Positions 34,080 to 47,306 of a stretch of 64,000 nucleotides of DNA are shown here, piece by piece. The notes beneath the pieces are model-generated. The model saw nothing but the letters and a program-made list of their open reading frames with translations. It searched no databases and was not told the DNA's origin. The translations under genes and the position numbers were made by a program. This DNA is from Ryuthela nishihirai. Taxonomy: Eukaryota > Arthropoda > Arachnida > Araneae > Heptathelidae. How positions within the stretch are numbered: position 1 is the stretch's first letter; every line of letters starts with the position of its first letter. The stretch is taken from positions 87,186,334-87,250,333 of the forward strand of contig JAWZYU010000007.1 of the NCBI GenBank assembly GCA_038380435.1, in the 5' to 3' direction.

Positions 34080-34400
34080 TTATTAATAAAAAAAATTTTA
34101 AACTAAGAACAGGAGCAACCACATTTAATCACTACTTATATTCAATTAATAAGATTGCGACTCCAAATTACACTGTTTATGATGTTTTCGAAACTATTAA
34201 TCATGTAATATTAAACTGTCCAAAATAAGTTTTGGCACGTCAAACTTTTTTAAAGAATTAGAATCACTTGGTATTAACAAATTTACAATCTTTAATATTC
34301 TAAATTATTCAAATTTAAATATAAGGAAAAACGTTTTCGCTCTAGTTGACCAATTTCTTCAATATGCTGAATTATGGAAAAAAAATATAAAATTTTAAAG
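34080..34400 (+). mobile_element. 3' fragment of an I/Jockey-type LINE
   Basis: The translation includes LRTGATTFNHYLYSINKIAT, then VFETINHVILNCPK, the conserved Cys/His region that follows RNase H or RT in I- and Jockey-type ORF2 (compare HTIEHIIFKC at 45240). It has stops downstream. Confidence 0.6.
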
Positions 34401-35209
34401 ATTAACTGCATTCCAACAATTATTTTATTCTCGCAACCCTTCATCACTCTTTATCACATCTTACAAATATTCCTGTTTTTTGATTGGAGCTTTGAGTAAG
34501 CCAGAATCGGATGTCTCAGTGAGCTGTTAAGTTTTACGATACGTAACGTTTCTATATCAATGAAATATATACCACTGTGTATCTACAATTGTTTCTTTTT
34601 TAAGCACAACATGATTTTCCACATATACCTTCATTTCCACACTTAAGAAATACCTAGTTACCTTGAATAAGTTCCTCTAATACATTTGATTAATTTTTTA
34701 CCAACTCTACCTGGTTTTTCAAATAGGGTTAAATGGGTTAATTCGGAGAGGCAATAAAAAGTTTAACCTGCAACATCAATTTTTTCCCCCATATCTTTCA
34801 TTATATTTTCATTTCTATGGAGCCTAATCAAATGACACCCAATTAGTGCATATTTTCGTATCTTCCAATCTCATAATTATCTTAACATTACCTTCACTAA
34901 TCACAATTCCATATCCTATCATGAACAACTTAGAAAGACACACACACACACACACTTCTATTCCTTAAAACATTCTACATTAAAATACTAAACTGTAACT
35001 TTCAGATATAGTCAAGAAATCTTTCACAAGTCACATTAGCATTTACATTTGACTGGTTGCATACATGTGAAATTGAAGAATGCCTACATAACATTCAACT
35101 ACAATGATGGATTATTCCCCCTCCCCATTTCTACAGTACAATTGTATTCCACATTTGTAACGAACACATGAAAATGTTAAAATATTAATACTTTCACCAA
35201 AAAAAAATG
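34401..35209. other. No gene recognised
   Basis: AT-rich; a short (CA)n run at about 34939-34956. Confidence 0.5.
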
Positions 35210-35410
35210 GCCATCCTGTGGCCAAGTGGTTAGCACACTCGGATACTGATATAGGCAACCTGGTTTCTAGCCCCAGATAAGATGTGTGTGTCTGTGTGTT
35301 GTTTTTCTGCTGAGGTCCTGACATCTTCTCAAACCTACTGTGGCATACAAACTGACAGGCTCTTGTCAGACCTCTGTGGCAAGTACTTGCGTGAGGGGGT
35401 ATTGATTTTT
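35210..35410 (+). mobile_element. SINE-B copy
   Basis: GGCCATCCTGTGGCCAAGTG then GTTAGCACACTCGG (box A region), a decayed box B (GGTTTCTAGCCCC) and tail GTGAGGGGGTATTG. Confidence 0.82.
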
Positions 35411-35462
35411 ATTATTTTCACCATAAATTCTTGTTGACAAAACTGTATGTCACCATTAGTTT

Positions 35463-35655
35463 ATTGGCCGAGTGGTTAGCGTGCTTGACTGCTGATCTAA
35501 CGGAACTGGGTTCGAGCCTCAGGTAAGGCATGGCTGTTTGTGTCGTTTTTCTGCTGAGGTTCTGCCATCCTCTCAGACCTTCTACTATGGCATGTAAACT
35601 GATAGGCTCCTGTCACACCTCTGTGGCAAGCAGCTGCTTGAGGGTGTATTTATTT
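35463..35655 (+). mobile_element. SINE-B copy
   Basis: ATTGGCCGAGTGGTTAGCGT, intact box B GGGTTCGAGCC, tail TTGAGGGTGTATTTATTTAT. It lies 50 bp after another copy in the same direction. Confidence 0.87.
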
Positions 35656-37962
35656 ATTTATTTTATTATGTAATAGACTAATACTTCATTTCACAAGTTC
35701 TCTTACCCATTCATCTTCATTAATCCATAGCACATTACTCAATTAATCATTCACTTTAAAAACAAATACAATTTACAACAAATTCAATTTTTTTTAGATC
35801 TCTCTAAACTGATTCATTCTACAACTACATCCTTAAAACAGTAATTAGACTAAGACACAGTGAAGATATTATCTCACTCACACAATACCTGTGATTTCTA
35901 CCACTTCAAACAACCATTGACTAAAGTAAATTTCTTTACATTTACTCAAATAGTGGTTGAATTTCATATGAACTTCATTCCATAAACAACCTGCTCCACG
36001 AGAAGGCGGGGTCGGACATTAGGTGCTAGACGTGGCCCGTTCTGTGCATCATCACTAGGGATCGGTACACAGCTCTCCTTCCAGTTTACGCCTAGCTACC
36101 ATTTACAGGTCAGCTACCATTTATAGGTCCTCGATAATAGTTTTTTCTTTTTTCTTTTCCAGTTCAATTGCATTTTTTATCACACACAAGTTAACTATGC
36201 TGTGTATGTCCATGCTTGCCTGCAATATTGATTAAAATCTATTTTTTTTACAGTTTTCTCTTTCTGTGTGAACAGAGCAATCATTAATACTAAGTAACAC
36301 TCTTGAAAAATATCAGTGTGAATGAATTTATCTAATATAAACCTCTCACCATTCACACTTAATGACCCATTTCTACCAGTATTTTGTGCATTACACTACT
36401 GGATTTCAGAATGTTCAGAAGAAAACAAACAAGATCAATATTGAAATTCTGACATTTGGAAACACTACATCAGTTATTCAACGTATGGTTCAGAAATCTT
36501 CACTCATTACCAATGAGACTTTATTATCTAATTTATATCTTTCTATTTCTTATATCTCCTAAAACTTTTCTCTTTCACTATGTATACATACAGCGCCACG
36601 ACTCATGAAGTGGTGTTTTCAAATTTAGCTTAAAACAATTTAGATTTCACTAAGGAAATATTTGGTTCAAATATATCTATAACTTCACCAATGTGATGTC
36701 CACTACAAAAAATAATTACCACCACCATCTTTTTCCCTTTTACATTTCCCTAACAGTATTCTTCATACGTCACAGAGTCATATCTGAGACACTAATACTC
36801 ATGTAAAAAGAAAACGAAACAGTTTGGTTTCGTATAAATGTTAAGTGTGAGTATCATTCCCGAATGCACGCAACAAAAATTACTACTGATTGAAACTGCA
36901 ACAGTTCTATATTTACATGTAGGTGAGTCGTTGTGCACAGAGGTAACTTCAATCCGAAGAAAGATACATCATTCAAAACTTATAGATTCTATAAGTGATT
37001 TATTATTCCAAAATTTCAATGCTATGTAGTGTGAAAACCCAAAGAATAATATCAGGTGTACTAATCAATGTATTACCAATCAGTACATAATTTTTTTTTC
37101 TCATTATACATGCTACATTCTACTAAACATCCTGTGATCCTACTCGGATGCATTACAAGAACTATAAACATTCCCAAAATAACGAAGAAAATAGAAAAAC
37201 ACTAGTCTCGGATAAATGTGAACAGTGCACGACCAATGACTACATTACCAAACAAGTAGCATTTCTGCTTCGTAACAGACATGTCATATATTTCCAAAAT
37301 GGTTTAGAAGACACCCGAAATAATTTCCCTTCTCTTATCCTTTCGACTATTCTCAAATCCTCCCACTCCCATTCCATTTCCAACTGCACGCCCGCGCGAA
37401 CACACACACACACACATATATATATGCATGTTGCTGTTTATGAATAATTTTCTGTATTTCAAAAATGTAGTTTCATAGAGAACATAACATAAACCAAGAG
37501 AAAAATTACGGTTCTAATTTATCTACTACACTTATAAAAGTAATGTAGGTATGAGAAAACGGGTCACCACGTATGTTAATGACATTTTATTTAACGCTGT
37601 ACATATCTTAAAATACGACCCTCAATGAATAGATTCCAAGCGTATATGTCATGGCCTGTATTTAAAAAAAATTTATATATCATTTTATTATTTTGTACTT
37701 AATTAGAGTGACTGTAATTGGTGGTATGTCGAATTGCAGGAGTGTGCAGTACGCACAGTTTTCAGAAAAGTAGCCTTTTGTTTTTTGAACACAGGCTCCC
37801 ATTTTTTTATTCGAATATAACTACGACATATAGAATTATCAAGCTTTTCATTTAAATTATTCAACAATAATAACATACTGGGAAAAATTTATAAAATAGT
37901 CTAAGAAACACAAATTACAGATGAGAAACGAACAGAACCGAAATTGCATGTTGCAGCTTACT
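35656..37962. other. No gene recognised
   Basis: AT-rich DNA with short frames lacking motifs (36362, 36838, 37148). 35994-36055 shares ACGAGAAGGCG and GTCGGACATTAGGT strings with 54703-54760, the 5' end of the CFDP2-like LINE. A (CA)n(TA)n microsatellite lies at 37400-37427. Confidence 0.55.
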
Positions 37963-37978
37963 GAGAGGTCCGATTGAG
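37963..37978 (+). promoter_or_regulatory. Histone H1 promoter motif (GGTCCG)
   Basis: GAGAGGTCCGATTGAG. The same GGTCCG core lies upstream of the H4 (47307-47320, minus) and H2B (52163-52172) remnants. GGTCCG is the core of the H4 site II element bound by HiNF-P in vertebrates. Removing the LINE puts it about 105 bp before the H1 ATG. Confidence 0.55.
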
Positions 37979-38220
37979 AAGTTTGAGACGTCGCGAAAAA
38001 GCCGCTTTCCTTCCATCATTCTGTTGTGGAAGTTTTTTTTTGGCGCGTAGAAGTTGTGGCGAGTGGTTGTATGATTTGTGCTCCGTTTGTATTCCAGTTT
38101 TCTGGTTGTTTAACGAGGAGATAGATCAACACAGAATGGCGAACGAAAAGAAAAAAAAACTCACCTACTTCTCCCATCAAAATCAGAATAAAGAAATCAA
38201 CAGACTACAGCTCCAGAAAG

Positions 38221-39338
38221 ATGTCAAGTAAAACTGAACAGGAAAAGAACAATTCAGTGCTTGAAGACGACCTTAAATTATCTTCTGAGTCGGATATATC
38301 ACCAACTAAGTCCATCGAAGATAACATAGAAATGGATAATCCTCCTAAAACAGATATTAAAGATACAAATAAACAATTGGATAACAAAAATGAAAAGGTA
38401 ATATCAGATAATGTATTAACATTAGAGAATAAAAATTACCTTAACTCAACTAATAAAAGTATAACGGAACAAAATAGTAATATAAAAGTTGCTGAAAATA
38501 ACCTAAAACATGTAATTCCTACTTCATTAGACTCTTATAATAACCAAGATTCTGAATTGATTTCTGAAAGTTTAAAAAATAAGGATGAACTAGCTCTTGT
38601 AATAACAGGCACTAATGATGATATTAGAGGTCTGGATATCAGAAAAGTAACAACATTCTTTTATAAACTTTTGGGAGAACATATCCCAGGAAAATTCATT
38701 TTAGTATGATAATATTATGAAACTAAAAACATTACTAGACTGTCCTATTGAGGTCAACATTCCTGAATTCAGAAAATCAGTTCTTGGATCTATTATTGGA
38801 GTCCCTACGTCATTGAAAGATGACGATATTTTAGAGTTATTAGAACAGAGAGTCCTCAGTATAAGGAGAATGCTCCATTACGATAAAAAAAATCGAAGAT
38901 AATTCTGAAACATTATGCTCACCAACTAATAAAGTAATTATAGAATTTGAAGGAATTTCACTACCCGATTATGTATATGTAGGCTTCCGAAGATTCAGAG
39001 TAAAGAAATATAATATACCTCCAAATTTATGTCTTAGATGTTATGTCTTCGGACATTCGATATCAAATTGTAGAGGTAAATTGACCTGTAAAAAATGTGG
39101 AGGGAGACACCACTACAAACAATGTGTGGCCAAAGGATTCAGATGTCCAAATTGCAAAGGTCCCCATCCAGCTACATGGTCAGGATGTCAATCAAGAATT
39201 ATCGCATGTAAAGCAAAATCAATACAATTAGAGGAAGGAATTAATTGGCAACAAGCCTTAGTCAAAGCCAAATTATTTATCCATAACTATTCTTCCAACG
39301 AGAAATTACTTATTAAGAATCATTTTGATACAGAATAG
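38221..39338 (+). pseudogene. LINE ORF1 (gag-like), two frameshifts
   Basis: The polar N-terminal part (MSSKTEQEKNNSVLEDDLKL) runs to a stop at 38709. A second frame (38717-38902) has IPEFRKSVLGSIIGVPTSLK. The third frame (about 38887-39338) has VYVGFRRFRVKKYNIPPNLC and the knuckles CLRCYVFGHSISNC, CKKCGGRHHYKQC and CPNCKGPHPATWSGC. Such proteins bind the element's RNA. The frameshifts are at about 38705 and 38895. Confidence 0.85.
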
Positions 39339-39342
39339 CGTG

Positions 39343-41660
39343 GATGGATGGATGGATAACTTCCCTCAAAATGAATATTCTGGAGTAGTAAGTCTACTCC
39401 AACTCATTCAGGTCCTTGTAGGTGTGGAAAAAAAAGAAAAAAAAAGGCATGGATAATCTATAAGTGTTTTATTGGTGGTGTTGAGAATTGAGTAGTTGTT
39501 GTTAAATCTTCGTGTTGTTTAGTGGTGTTATTGTATTTTGTAATTAAACCTTCATGTTGTCTGTGTGGTATGTGTGAGAAATTTAAGTGTTGGAAAATTT
39601 GGTATGTTATCAGTATTTTTGAATAAGCTTTATGTTGTTGGTGTTGTAGCTAGAGTAAGTAAGACTACTTGTTATTTTAAACCCCTTTTTGTTTTTTATA
39701 TATTGATACCTTTTTTTTTTTGGATTTTTTTTTTGGATCTCCCTTCCTTGGGAAAGAGGAGAGAGAGAAAAAAGAATTTGTGTATTTTTTTTAGATAGGT
39801 TTTTTTTTGTCAAAAAAGATTTTTTTTTTAAACTCATTCCCTGGCAAGGAGAGGAGAGTTTTATTTTTTGTTTTAATTAATTTTTTTGAGAATTAACTAT
39901 GATTAGTTAAGCATTTTTTAATTATTATTTTTTTCCTTTCTTTTATGAATTTTTTCTTATTTAATTTTGAAATGTTTTTTTTTTTTTAGAAATTTTTTTT
40001 TTTGGTACGTTTTAGATTATACTGAAGAGTTCACAGTCTCTAAAGAATTTTATTAGTAGTTTGAGGATTTTTTTGTTGATTGTTTGGTTTTTGTGCTCTA
40101 GTATATTTGAAAAGTTAAATACTGTAATATTATGTTTTGTAAGGTTTGAGTAGTAGGTATCTCTTTGGGCATTGAAATGTTGGCACTCAAAGATTATGTG
40201 TTCTATGGTGTGTGGGGAATTACAGAATTTGCAGTTGGGGGATGAGATTTTATTGTATGTGTAGAGTGTAGTATTTGTTAGTGCCCAATTGGTTCTGATT
40301 TTAGCTATTAAACTCCTTTCAGCTTTGGTTAAGCCATAATCTTTAAATTTTTGTATGTTGTGATTAGTCATGAATCTGTGAGTGGGTTGCATTTGTTTGA
40401 AAATATTGTTGTATATCATTGAATAAAAGTGTTTTATTTTGTTGTTTGTGAATTTGTATGAAGAAGGGAGTTGGAATGGATGTTATGTTTTTTTTGGGCT
40501 TGTTTTGCTAATGAGTCTGCTTCTTCATTTCCAGTGATGCCAATGTGTGAGGGTACCCATTGTATGTGTATGATGTTTTTTTATGAGAGATGTTTGGAAA
40601 TTAGAATATTGCAGTCATTAGAGAAGATGGGGTAGTTAGATTTGTAAGGGTTGGCGTAAAGTAATTCTAAAGCAGATTTCCAGTCTGAGAAGATGATAAT
40701 TTGTGAGTTGTGAAATGTAAGTGCCCATTGTATTACTAGAATGATGGCATTTGTTTCAGCTAGTATGATTGGAGAAGCTTGATTAAATTTAAAGGAATAA
40801 GATTTTTTTAATTCTGGACATGTGAAGGCTCCTGAGGAAATTTTTGTGTTGTCATTGTGTGAGCCATCTGTGAAAATTTTGATGTGATTTTTGTATGTTA
40901 TGTCAATGTGTAGGTTTGACAGGTCTAGCAGTTGATTTGAATCTAGTGATTGTTTTTGTGTAATTCCTGGAATGTCCAGGGAGATTATGGGGGGGGGGGG
41001 GCAGCTTATCCAGGGTGGGAAATTAGGTATGTAGTTTCCACTTGTGTTGGAATGAATAATTTCTAGTATTTTCTGATTTTGGTTTAAGGTGGAGATGGTA
41101 TTGGGAGGATTATTGCTAGTGATTTTTTTATAATGGGGTGTTGTCTGTTTTTTGAAATGATTCTGAAAATTAAGTTTGATAGGAGATATTTTTTGTTGAT
41201 ACTAATGGGGGGGATAGCTGTGTCTGCATAGAGATCTATGTTTTTACTGCCTTTTGGGATACCCAGTATGTGTCTGATAATTTTAGTTTGTATGGTTTCT
41301 AATAAATTTGTGTTGTGTTGTGAAATATTATTTAGTAGTTCAATGCCATTATTGATATTTTGGTGCTATGAGGTTTTGGTATATCAGGAGTAGATTTTTA
41401 GAATTACAGCCCCATGTAGAGTGTCCGAGATATTTGAGATATTGAAATAGTTTGTTTCCTGTAGTTTTAGCATGTTTGATGTGTTTAGTCCATTTGAGTT
41501 TGGAGTCAAAGTGGAGGCCTAGGAATTTTATGTCTTTAACAATTGTGATTTTTTTGTTGTGTATGAATATATTTAGTTTTCTGTGGGGGAATTTATTTTT
41601 ATAAAAAGGTATTATTGATGTTTTATCTATTGATATATTAAGATTCCAGTCTTTACATTT
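39343..41660 (-). mobile_element. 5'-truncated related LINE nested in reverse orientation
   Basis: On the minus strand from 41660: CKDWNLNISIDKTSIIPFYK and IKFLGLHFDSKLKWTKHIKH (end of RT), then RNase H with QWVPSHIGITGNEEADSLAK near 40500, and the C-terminal frame at 40419-40012 with CKFCNSPHTIEHIIFECQHF. The 3' UTR is A-rich and ends TTGAGGGAAGTTATCC plus (ATCC)n at 39343. It is homologous to the host LINE but not identical, so it is a related family. It sits between the host's ORF1 and ORF2. Confidence 0.85.
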
Positions 41661-41751
41661 TTATAAAGCTTTTGGAATACATTATTCCTGACTGTCCGGA
41701 GTTAAACCTCATTAAAGACCTACTCTTATATATTTGTATGGGTGGTTCATG

Positions 41752-44700
41752 AATAGAAGAATAGTGTTATTACAATGGAACTGCAGAGGTTTGTCAAAAC
41801 AAAATCTATTTTAAAACATCTAATAGTTACTAAGAACATACAAATAATTTGTATAAAAGAATCCCAGACAGACAATATCCCCAGTTTGAATAATTTTGTG
41901 ACATACAGTCAAAGAAACAATAAAAATACCAGAGGATAGTAGTAACATATTGTAACAAAACAATTCCACAAAGAAGAATATATATAGATAAGGTTACAGA
42001 TCAATTTGAATACATTATTTTACAAATTAAGATTAATAATTTAAACACATTTATAATTAACATATATAACCCATGTAAATACATAAAATATGACCAATAT
42101 GCAATTTTATTAGAAAATGTGACAGGAGAAATACTGATTTGTGGAGACCTCAATACCCATAATAAAATGTGGCATTCATATAAAAATGACCCAAAAAGTA
42201 TACATCTGATTAAATTAATTGAAAACTTTAACTTAATTGTATTAAACAATGAAACACCTACTAGGAAAAATCCTTCGAATAAAAATTCAGTTATTGATTT
42301 AACATTAAGTTCAATGGAAATTTCAAAAAAAATACAATGGAAAATAATATCAGATAATTTTGGAAGTGACCACAGGCCAATATTTATTACTTTTAATACA
42401 ACTATAATCAAACCACAAATTAAAATTGCAAACTGGGGAAAACGTAGAACTATTTTCGAACAAAATTGTCCAATTGATAAAAATACTGATTATAATGAAG
42501 CTATTAAGTTTGTAAACGAACAAACCAAAAAACATACAGTAAATATTACTAAAAAATATCCCAAAAATAATATTGAATCTATATTCATAAATAAATTAAT
42601 TGCAATTAGAAGAAGAGCTGAGAGAAGAATGGAGAGAAATAAAACATTTATAGATTATGAAAATTTTCATAGATTGGAAATTGCAATAGCAAAAAAAATT
42701 AAAAGCATACAGAAAATAAACTGGAATGTTTTTACAGAAAAACTCTCACCTAATACATCAACCACAAATTTATGGAAAATCTATAAAAAAATTAAATAAT
42801 GATACCACTCCTCAAAATCCGATAGAAGCATATGCACTAAAAAATAATATATCTATACAAGAAACTACAGAAAAATTAGCAGAATATTACACACATAGAC
42901 ATTACAAACCAAATAACAAACTAGACAAAACCTTCAAAAATTCTAATATATTTCATAAAACATTTCAGTGCAAAAAAAACTGAAATTCTTAATATTCCAT
43001 TTTCACTATTTGAATTAAACAATGCAATAAAATTACTAAAAAAAAAACACAACACCAGGCCCAGATGGGATATCAAATAAAACTCTAAAAAAATCTCCCA
43101 ACAAACTGGATACATTTTCTGTTAAATTATTTTAATAAAATATGGACAAACAGAGAGTACCCAAAATCATGGTTAGATAATTATATGATTTTTATTAAAA
43201 AAGAAAAAAAATCTGCAGAAGATTTAAACTCATATCGCCCTATATGTCTTAGTTCTAACATTCTCAAATTATTCGAAAAAATGATTGTCTTTAGATTAAA
43301 CTGGTGCATAGAAAGAAACAATATTTTTAATAATCACTGCTATGGCTTTAGATTTGGAAGATCAACTAAAGACTTATTATTAAACCTAATAACAGATGCA
43401 GAACATGCTATTAATAATAAATGCTTCATGGTAGCGGTGGTTATTGATCTTGAAAAAGCCTTTGATTCTGTCTCATACCATGCACTATTATCTAAAATTC
43501 GTTCATTAAAAATATGTGGTAATCTATACTATTTTCTATTTCACATATTACAAAATAAACATTATAAAGTTAAAATTAGAAATACTTACTCTAAGGAACA
43601 TAAATTTTTAAATGGAATTATACAAGGTGACATATTATCACCAATACTTTTTAATTTATATATAAATGATATTGAAAACATTTTTGAAGAACATATTAAA
43701 TTCAGTACATATGCAGATGATTTAATTTTCTGGACAACTCATCAAAATACAGATATTATACAAAAGAGAATTCAAAACATTTTGAACAAATTAGATAAAT
43801 ATTGTGAAAAATGGAACCTAAAAATAAACATAGAAAAAACAAATATTATTTACTTTCATAAAAGAAATAAATTACCTAATGATTTTATAAAAAAAATAAA
43901 GGACAGAAATATTAAAATTGTGAATAACTTAAAATTTTTAGGACTCCATTTGGACTCAAAATTACTATGGAACACATTCAAACAAAATGCAATATAAATT
44001 CAAACAAAATCAAATAAACTATTTCAATACTTAAGATATTTAGGCAATTCAAACTGGGGATGCATTACAAAAAACTTATTACTCATATATAATTCAATAA
44101 TTTTACCTAAAATCATATATGGTTTAGAACGGATAAATAATATTTCAAAAACTAAAATGAAAATTTTAGAAAGAATACAAACAAAAATATTGAAATACTG
44201 TCTGGGACTACTTCAAAATACAAATAATGTTAATGTATATGCAGAGACTGCAATTCCAACTTTGGATCTAAAAAAAATATCTATTATCAAATCTTATTTT
44301 TAGAATTACAACAAAAAGCACACAACATCCAATCATAGAAAAAATTAAAACTAACTTTACAGATATAACACTTACACAATTCACAGAAAAAGAAACAATA
44401 CTAAACATAATAGAAAATAAATTGAGTGGAGATATAATTCTTAACTATCCATATTGAACATCACCATTTCCTATTATGAATAATACAATCCCTGGGATAA
44501 TTTCCAAAAAAATACTAGATAAAAATTGCCTAAAAACAATCACTGAAGCATACATAGATAACACATACAAAGACTTCATTAAAATATACACTGATGGCTC
44601 ATTAAATTCAGAAAGAACTATATCATCAGGGGTATTCATCTGTAATTCACATACATACCAATTTAAACTAAACAGACCATCACCGGTGATTATATCAGAG

Positions 44701-45442
44701 ATCACAGCCATTTTATTTGCTATGTCATGGGCCCTTAAATTTAATAATAGTAAAATTGTCATTCTCACTGACAGTAAAACCTCTTTAGATATAATTTTTC
44801 AAAATCCATTCAAAAGCAATTTTGCTATTTTCATTAATGATATACTTGCTACCACACAACAACATATACATAACCATAATCATATACATTTACAATGGAT
44901 ACCTTCTCAGGTTAATATTAAAGAAAATGAATTGGTGGATGCACTCGCAAAACAAGCAAAAGACCTAAATACAGTAACCATAACTCCATATTTCACTCAC
45001 CTACATAAAAAACAAAATAAAATTAAAATAATAGAAGAACTACAAAATTGGTACAATATAAATGCCATACATACACATAGATATAACATATCACAGAATA
45101 TATCTAAATTTAAAGATTATGGACTAAAAAAAAGAAATTAAAGTTATTTTAAGAATTAAAAGTGATTTAGATCTTACAAATTCCACTTTATTCAAAGTGA
45201 AAAAAATAGATAATCCAGACTGCAACTTCTGTAAAGAACCTCATACAATAGAACATATAATATTTAAATGCAAACAATATATTAAACAAAGAAAAAACTA
45301 TTATCAAAAATTGGAAAAATATAATGTGAATCAACAAAACTTTAAATCAATTTTGGAACCACCCAAAAAATCCCAAAAAATTAAATTCTACAAGCTACTT
45401 ATCTCTCATTTAAGAGATATTGAAATATTGGATGCTTTATAA
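41752..45442 (+). pseudogene. LINE ORF2: endonuclease, RT, RNase H, broken
   Basis: The endonuclease begins IVLLQWNCRGLSKQN (41765), then after frameshifts ILICGDLNTHNKMWHS (42128) and NFGSDHRPIFI (42357). RT (43185-43997): YRPICLSSNILKLFEKMI, VVIDLEKAFDSVSYHAL (catalytic Asp), GIIQGDILSPILFNLYIND and YADDLIFW. RNase H (44476-45141): IYTDGSLNS, SEITAILFAMSWAL, LTDSKTSLD and NELVDALAKQA carry the four acidic residues (D, E, D, D). The terminal part (45197-45442) has CNFCKEPHTIEHIIFKC. Stops occur near 41820-42110, 42799, 43060, 43997 and 45141. Confidence 0.9.
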
Positions 45443-45629
45443 AAAAAAAGGATAAATGATAAAATAGAAATTATCATACATCATCGCTGAATGAGTCTGT
45501 GAATGGACAATGTTCTTATTCATAGGAGTATTCAAGAGGAGGGAAGAATTATATATATATATATTCCGTTGTGGAAGCTAAACTTTACGTTTAACTTTTG
45601 TACGGAAGCTCTAAAACGAATTCACAGCA

Positions 45630-46238
45630 ATGTCTGATACAGCTGCACAGACCAGTGTTCCAGCTGCGGTTTCACGTAAAAAGAGTGTCAAAGCAACTGC
45701 CGGAAAGCCGAAAAAATCGACGATTGCCGCTTCTCATCCTTAGGTGTCAGAGATGGTGACTTCGGCGATCACTGCACTGAAGGAAAGAGGTGGATCGTCG
45801 TTGCAGGCTATCAAAAAATACATTGCCTCTCACTACAAGGTAGACATCGAACGTCTAGCTCCCTTTATCAACAAATATCTCAAGACAGCAGTAGCAAGTG
45901 GGCAACTCGTTCAGACCAAAGGTAAAGGTGCAACTGGTTCCTTTAAGCTGAGTGCTACTGGTCAGAAGACGAAAGAAAAACCAGTAAAAACCAAAAGTAC
46001 TAAGAAAGAAGGAACAGCAAAAAAGCCAAAAGCCTCCAGTGTTGCGAAAAAGGTATCGAAGCGCAAAAAAACCGGTGAGAAGAAGAAAACGGCTGCAGTG
46101 AAGAAACCTTCCGCTGGCAAGAAAAGCAAACCTGCTAAGAGTCCAAAAAAACCCAAGGTGACCAAACCGAAAGCACCTAAAACTGAAAAAAGCCCTGCTA
46201 CGAAGAAAACTGTTCCAAAGAAAACTGGGAAGAAGTGA
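45630..46238 (+). pseudogene. H1: Linker histone H1, one nonsense codon
   Basis: The 203-codon frame runs MSDTAAQTSVPAAVSRKKSV to KKTGKK. The N-terminal tail is about 40 residues. The winged-helix globular domain is [31 protein letters not shown], with [20 protein letters not shown], followed by a Lys/Ala/Pro-rich tail. Codon 38 (45741-45743) is TAG where relatives would have Lys or Pro between HP and VSEMV. Everything else is open. An I-type LINE is inserted 52 bp upstream, separating it from its promoter. H1 binds linker DNA at the nucleosome entry and exit. This copy can hardly make full-length protein; initiation at the Met in VSEMV would lack the basic N-tail. The H4 remnant faces it tail to tail. 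Confidence 0.93.
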
Positions 46239-46265
46239 ACTATAAAATAAGACATCAATAAAAAA

Positions 46266-46281
46266 GGCTCTTTTAAGAGCC
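46266..46281 (+). terminator. Histone 3' stem-loop of H1
   Basis: GGCTCTTTTAAGAGCC: perfect 6-bp stem with a TTTA loop, 27 nt after the H1 stop, preceded by an A-run. The purine-rich GTAGAAAGGATG downstream (about 46291) may be the histone downstream element. Confidence 0.9.
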
Positions 46282-46850
46282 CATATTTTGTAGAAAGGAT
46301 GCCCTACTGTACAAAAAATTATCGTGAAATCACATTTTTTATACTCTACACATAGGAAATATAACCATCATAAGTATCTTACTGAAAAAGGAAATATTCA
46401 CCACTGGAAACATTTAGTAACCAAACATTAAGCTTACTTAATTTCATTACAATTATATTACACGTAAATTTCGTCACTGATTTTAAATCCTAATAAAATG
46501 TACGAGAAAACATCGCTAAACCTTTATTATTCATAATAAATTATGAATTAATGAACAATCGGTAGCTTTCCATAGGTTGAAAGAACCGTATTGTGCAATT
46601 TATACGACGCGATACGTAATAGTTTTATGAAAAGATTTTTTGTTTATCACAGTGTAGTGTACCAATTAAAAACATAGTTTAACACACTGAATTCGTTCCT
46701 ATAACGAAACTAACTATTATTCTTGGCAGTGATTTGTGCGGTTGGAGAAAATATTTAAATAGCCTACTTGGTTTACCTTTAGGAGTTCACGTATAAAATG
46801 ATAAATTTGCTAATACAAATACGATGGGTAATCCTTTAGACACTATTTAT
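46282..46850. other. H1-H4 spacer, no gene
   Basis: AT-rich; nothing recognised beyond the two histone 3' ends. Confidence 0.6.
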
Positions 46851-46851
46851 T

Positions 46852-46866
46852 AGCCTGAAAAGGGTT
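46852..46866 (-). terminator. Decayed histone stem-loop of H4
   Basis: On the minus strand it reads AACCCTTTTCAGGCT, where the expected form is GGCCCTTTTCAGGGCC. The TTTTC loop is kept, but the stem has lost pairs. It lies about 18 nt after the H4 stop. Confidence 0.6.
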
Positions 46867-46883
46867 TTTTGGTTTCTTTTTCT

Positions 46884-47228
<345 letters not shown>

Positions 47229-47306
47229 TTAATTGAATAACTCTCCTTCAAAATAGAACTGATGTGAAATGGCACAAACAGTTTTTCGGGAAAGTGGTTA
47301 CACGTT

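Larger units (their letters stand above)
38033..45562 (+). mobile_element. I-superfamily LINE in the H1 leader, with 15-bp target duplication
   Basis: It is flanked by ATTCTGTTGTGGAAG (38018-38032) and ATTCCGTTGTGGAAG (45563-45577), one mismatch apart. It starts with a T-run and GGCGCGTAGAAG and ends in an (AT)n tail. ORF1 has three CCHC knuckles; ORF2 has endonuclease, RT, RNase H and a terminal Cys/His region. A reverse-oriented, 5'-truncated relative is nested within it (39343-41660). RNase H plus gag-like ORF1 places it in the I superfamily. Several frameshifts and stops make it inactive. Confidence 0.92.

Noticed and set aside
44476..45141. Host RNase H gene
   Set aside because: It lies in order after endonuclease and RT inside the LINE bounded by target duplications.
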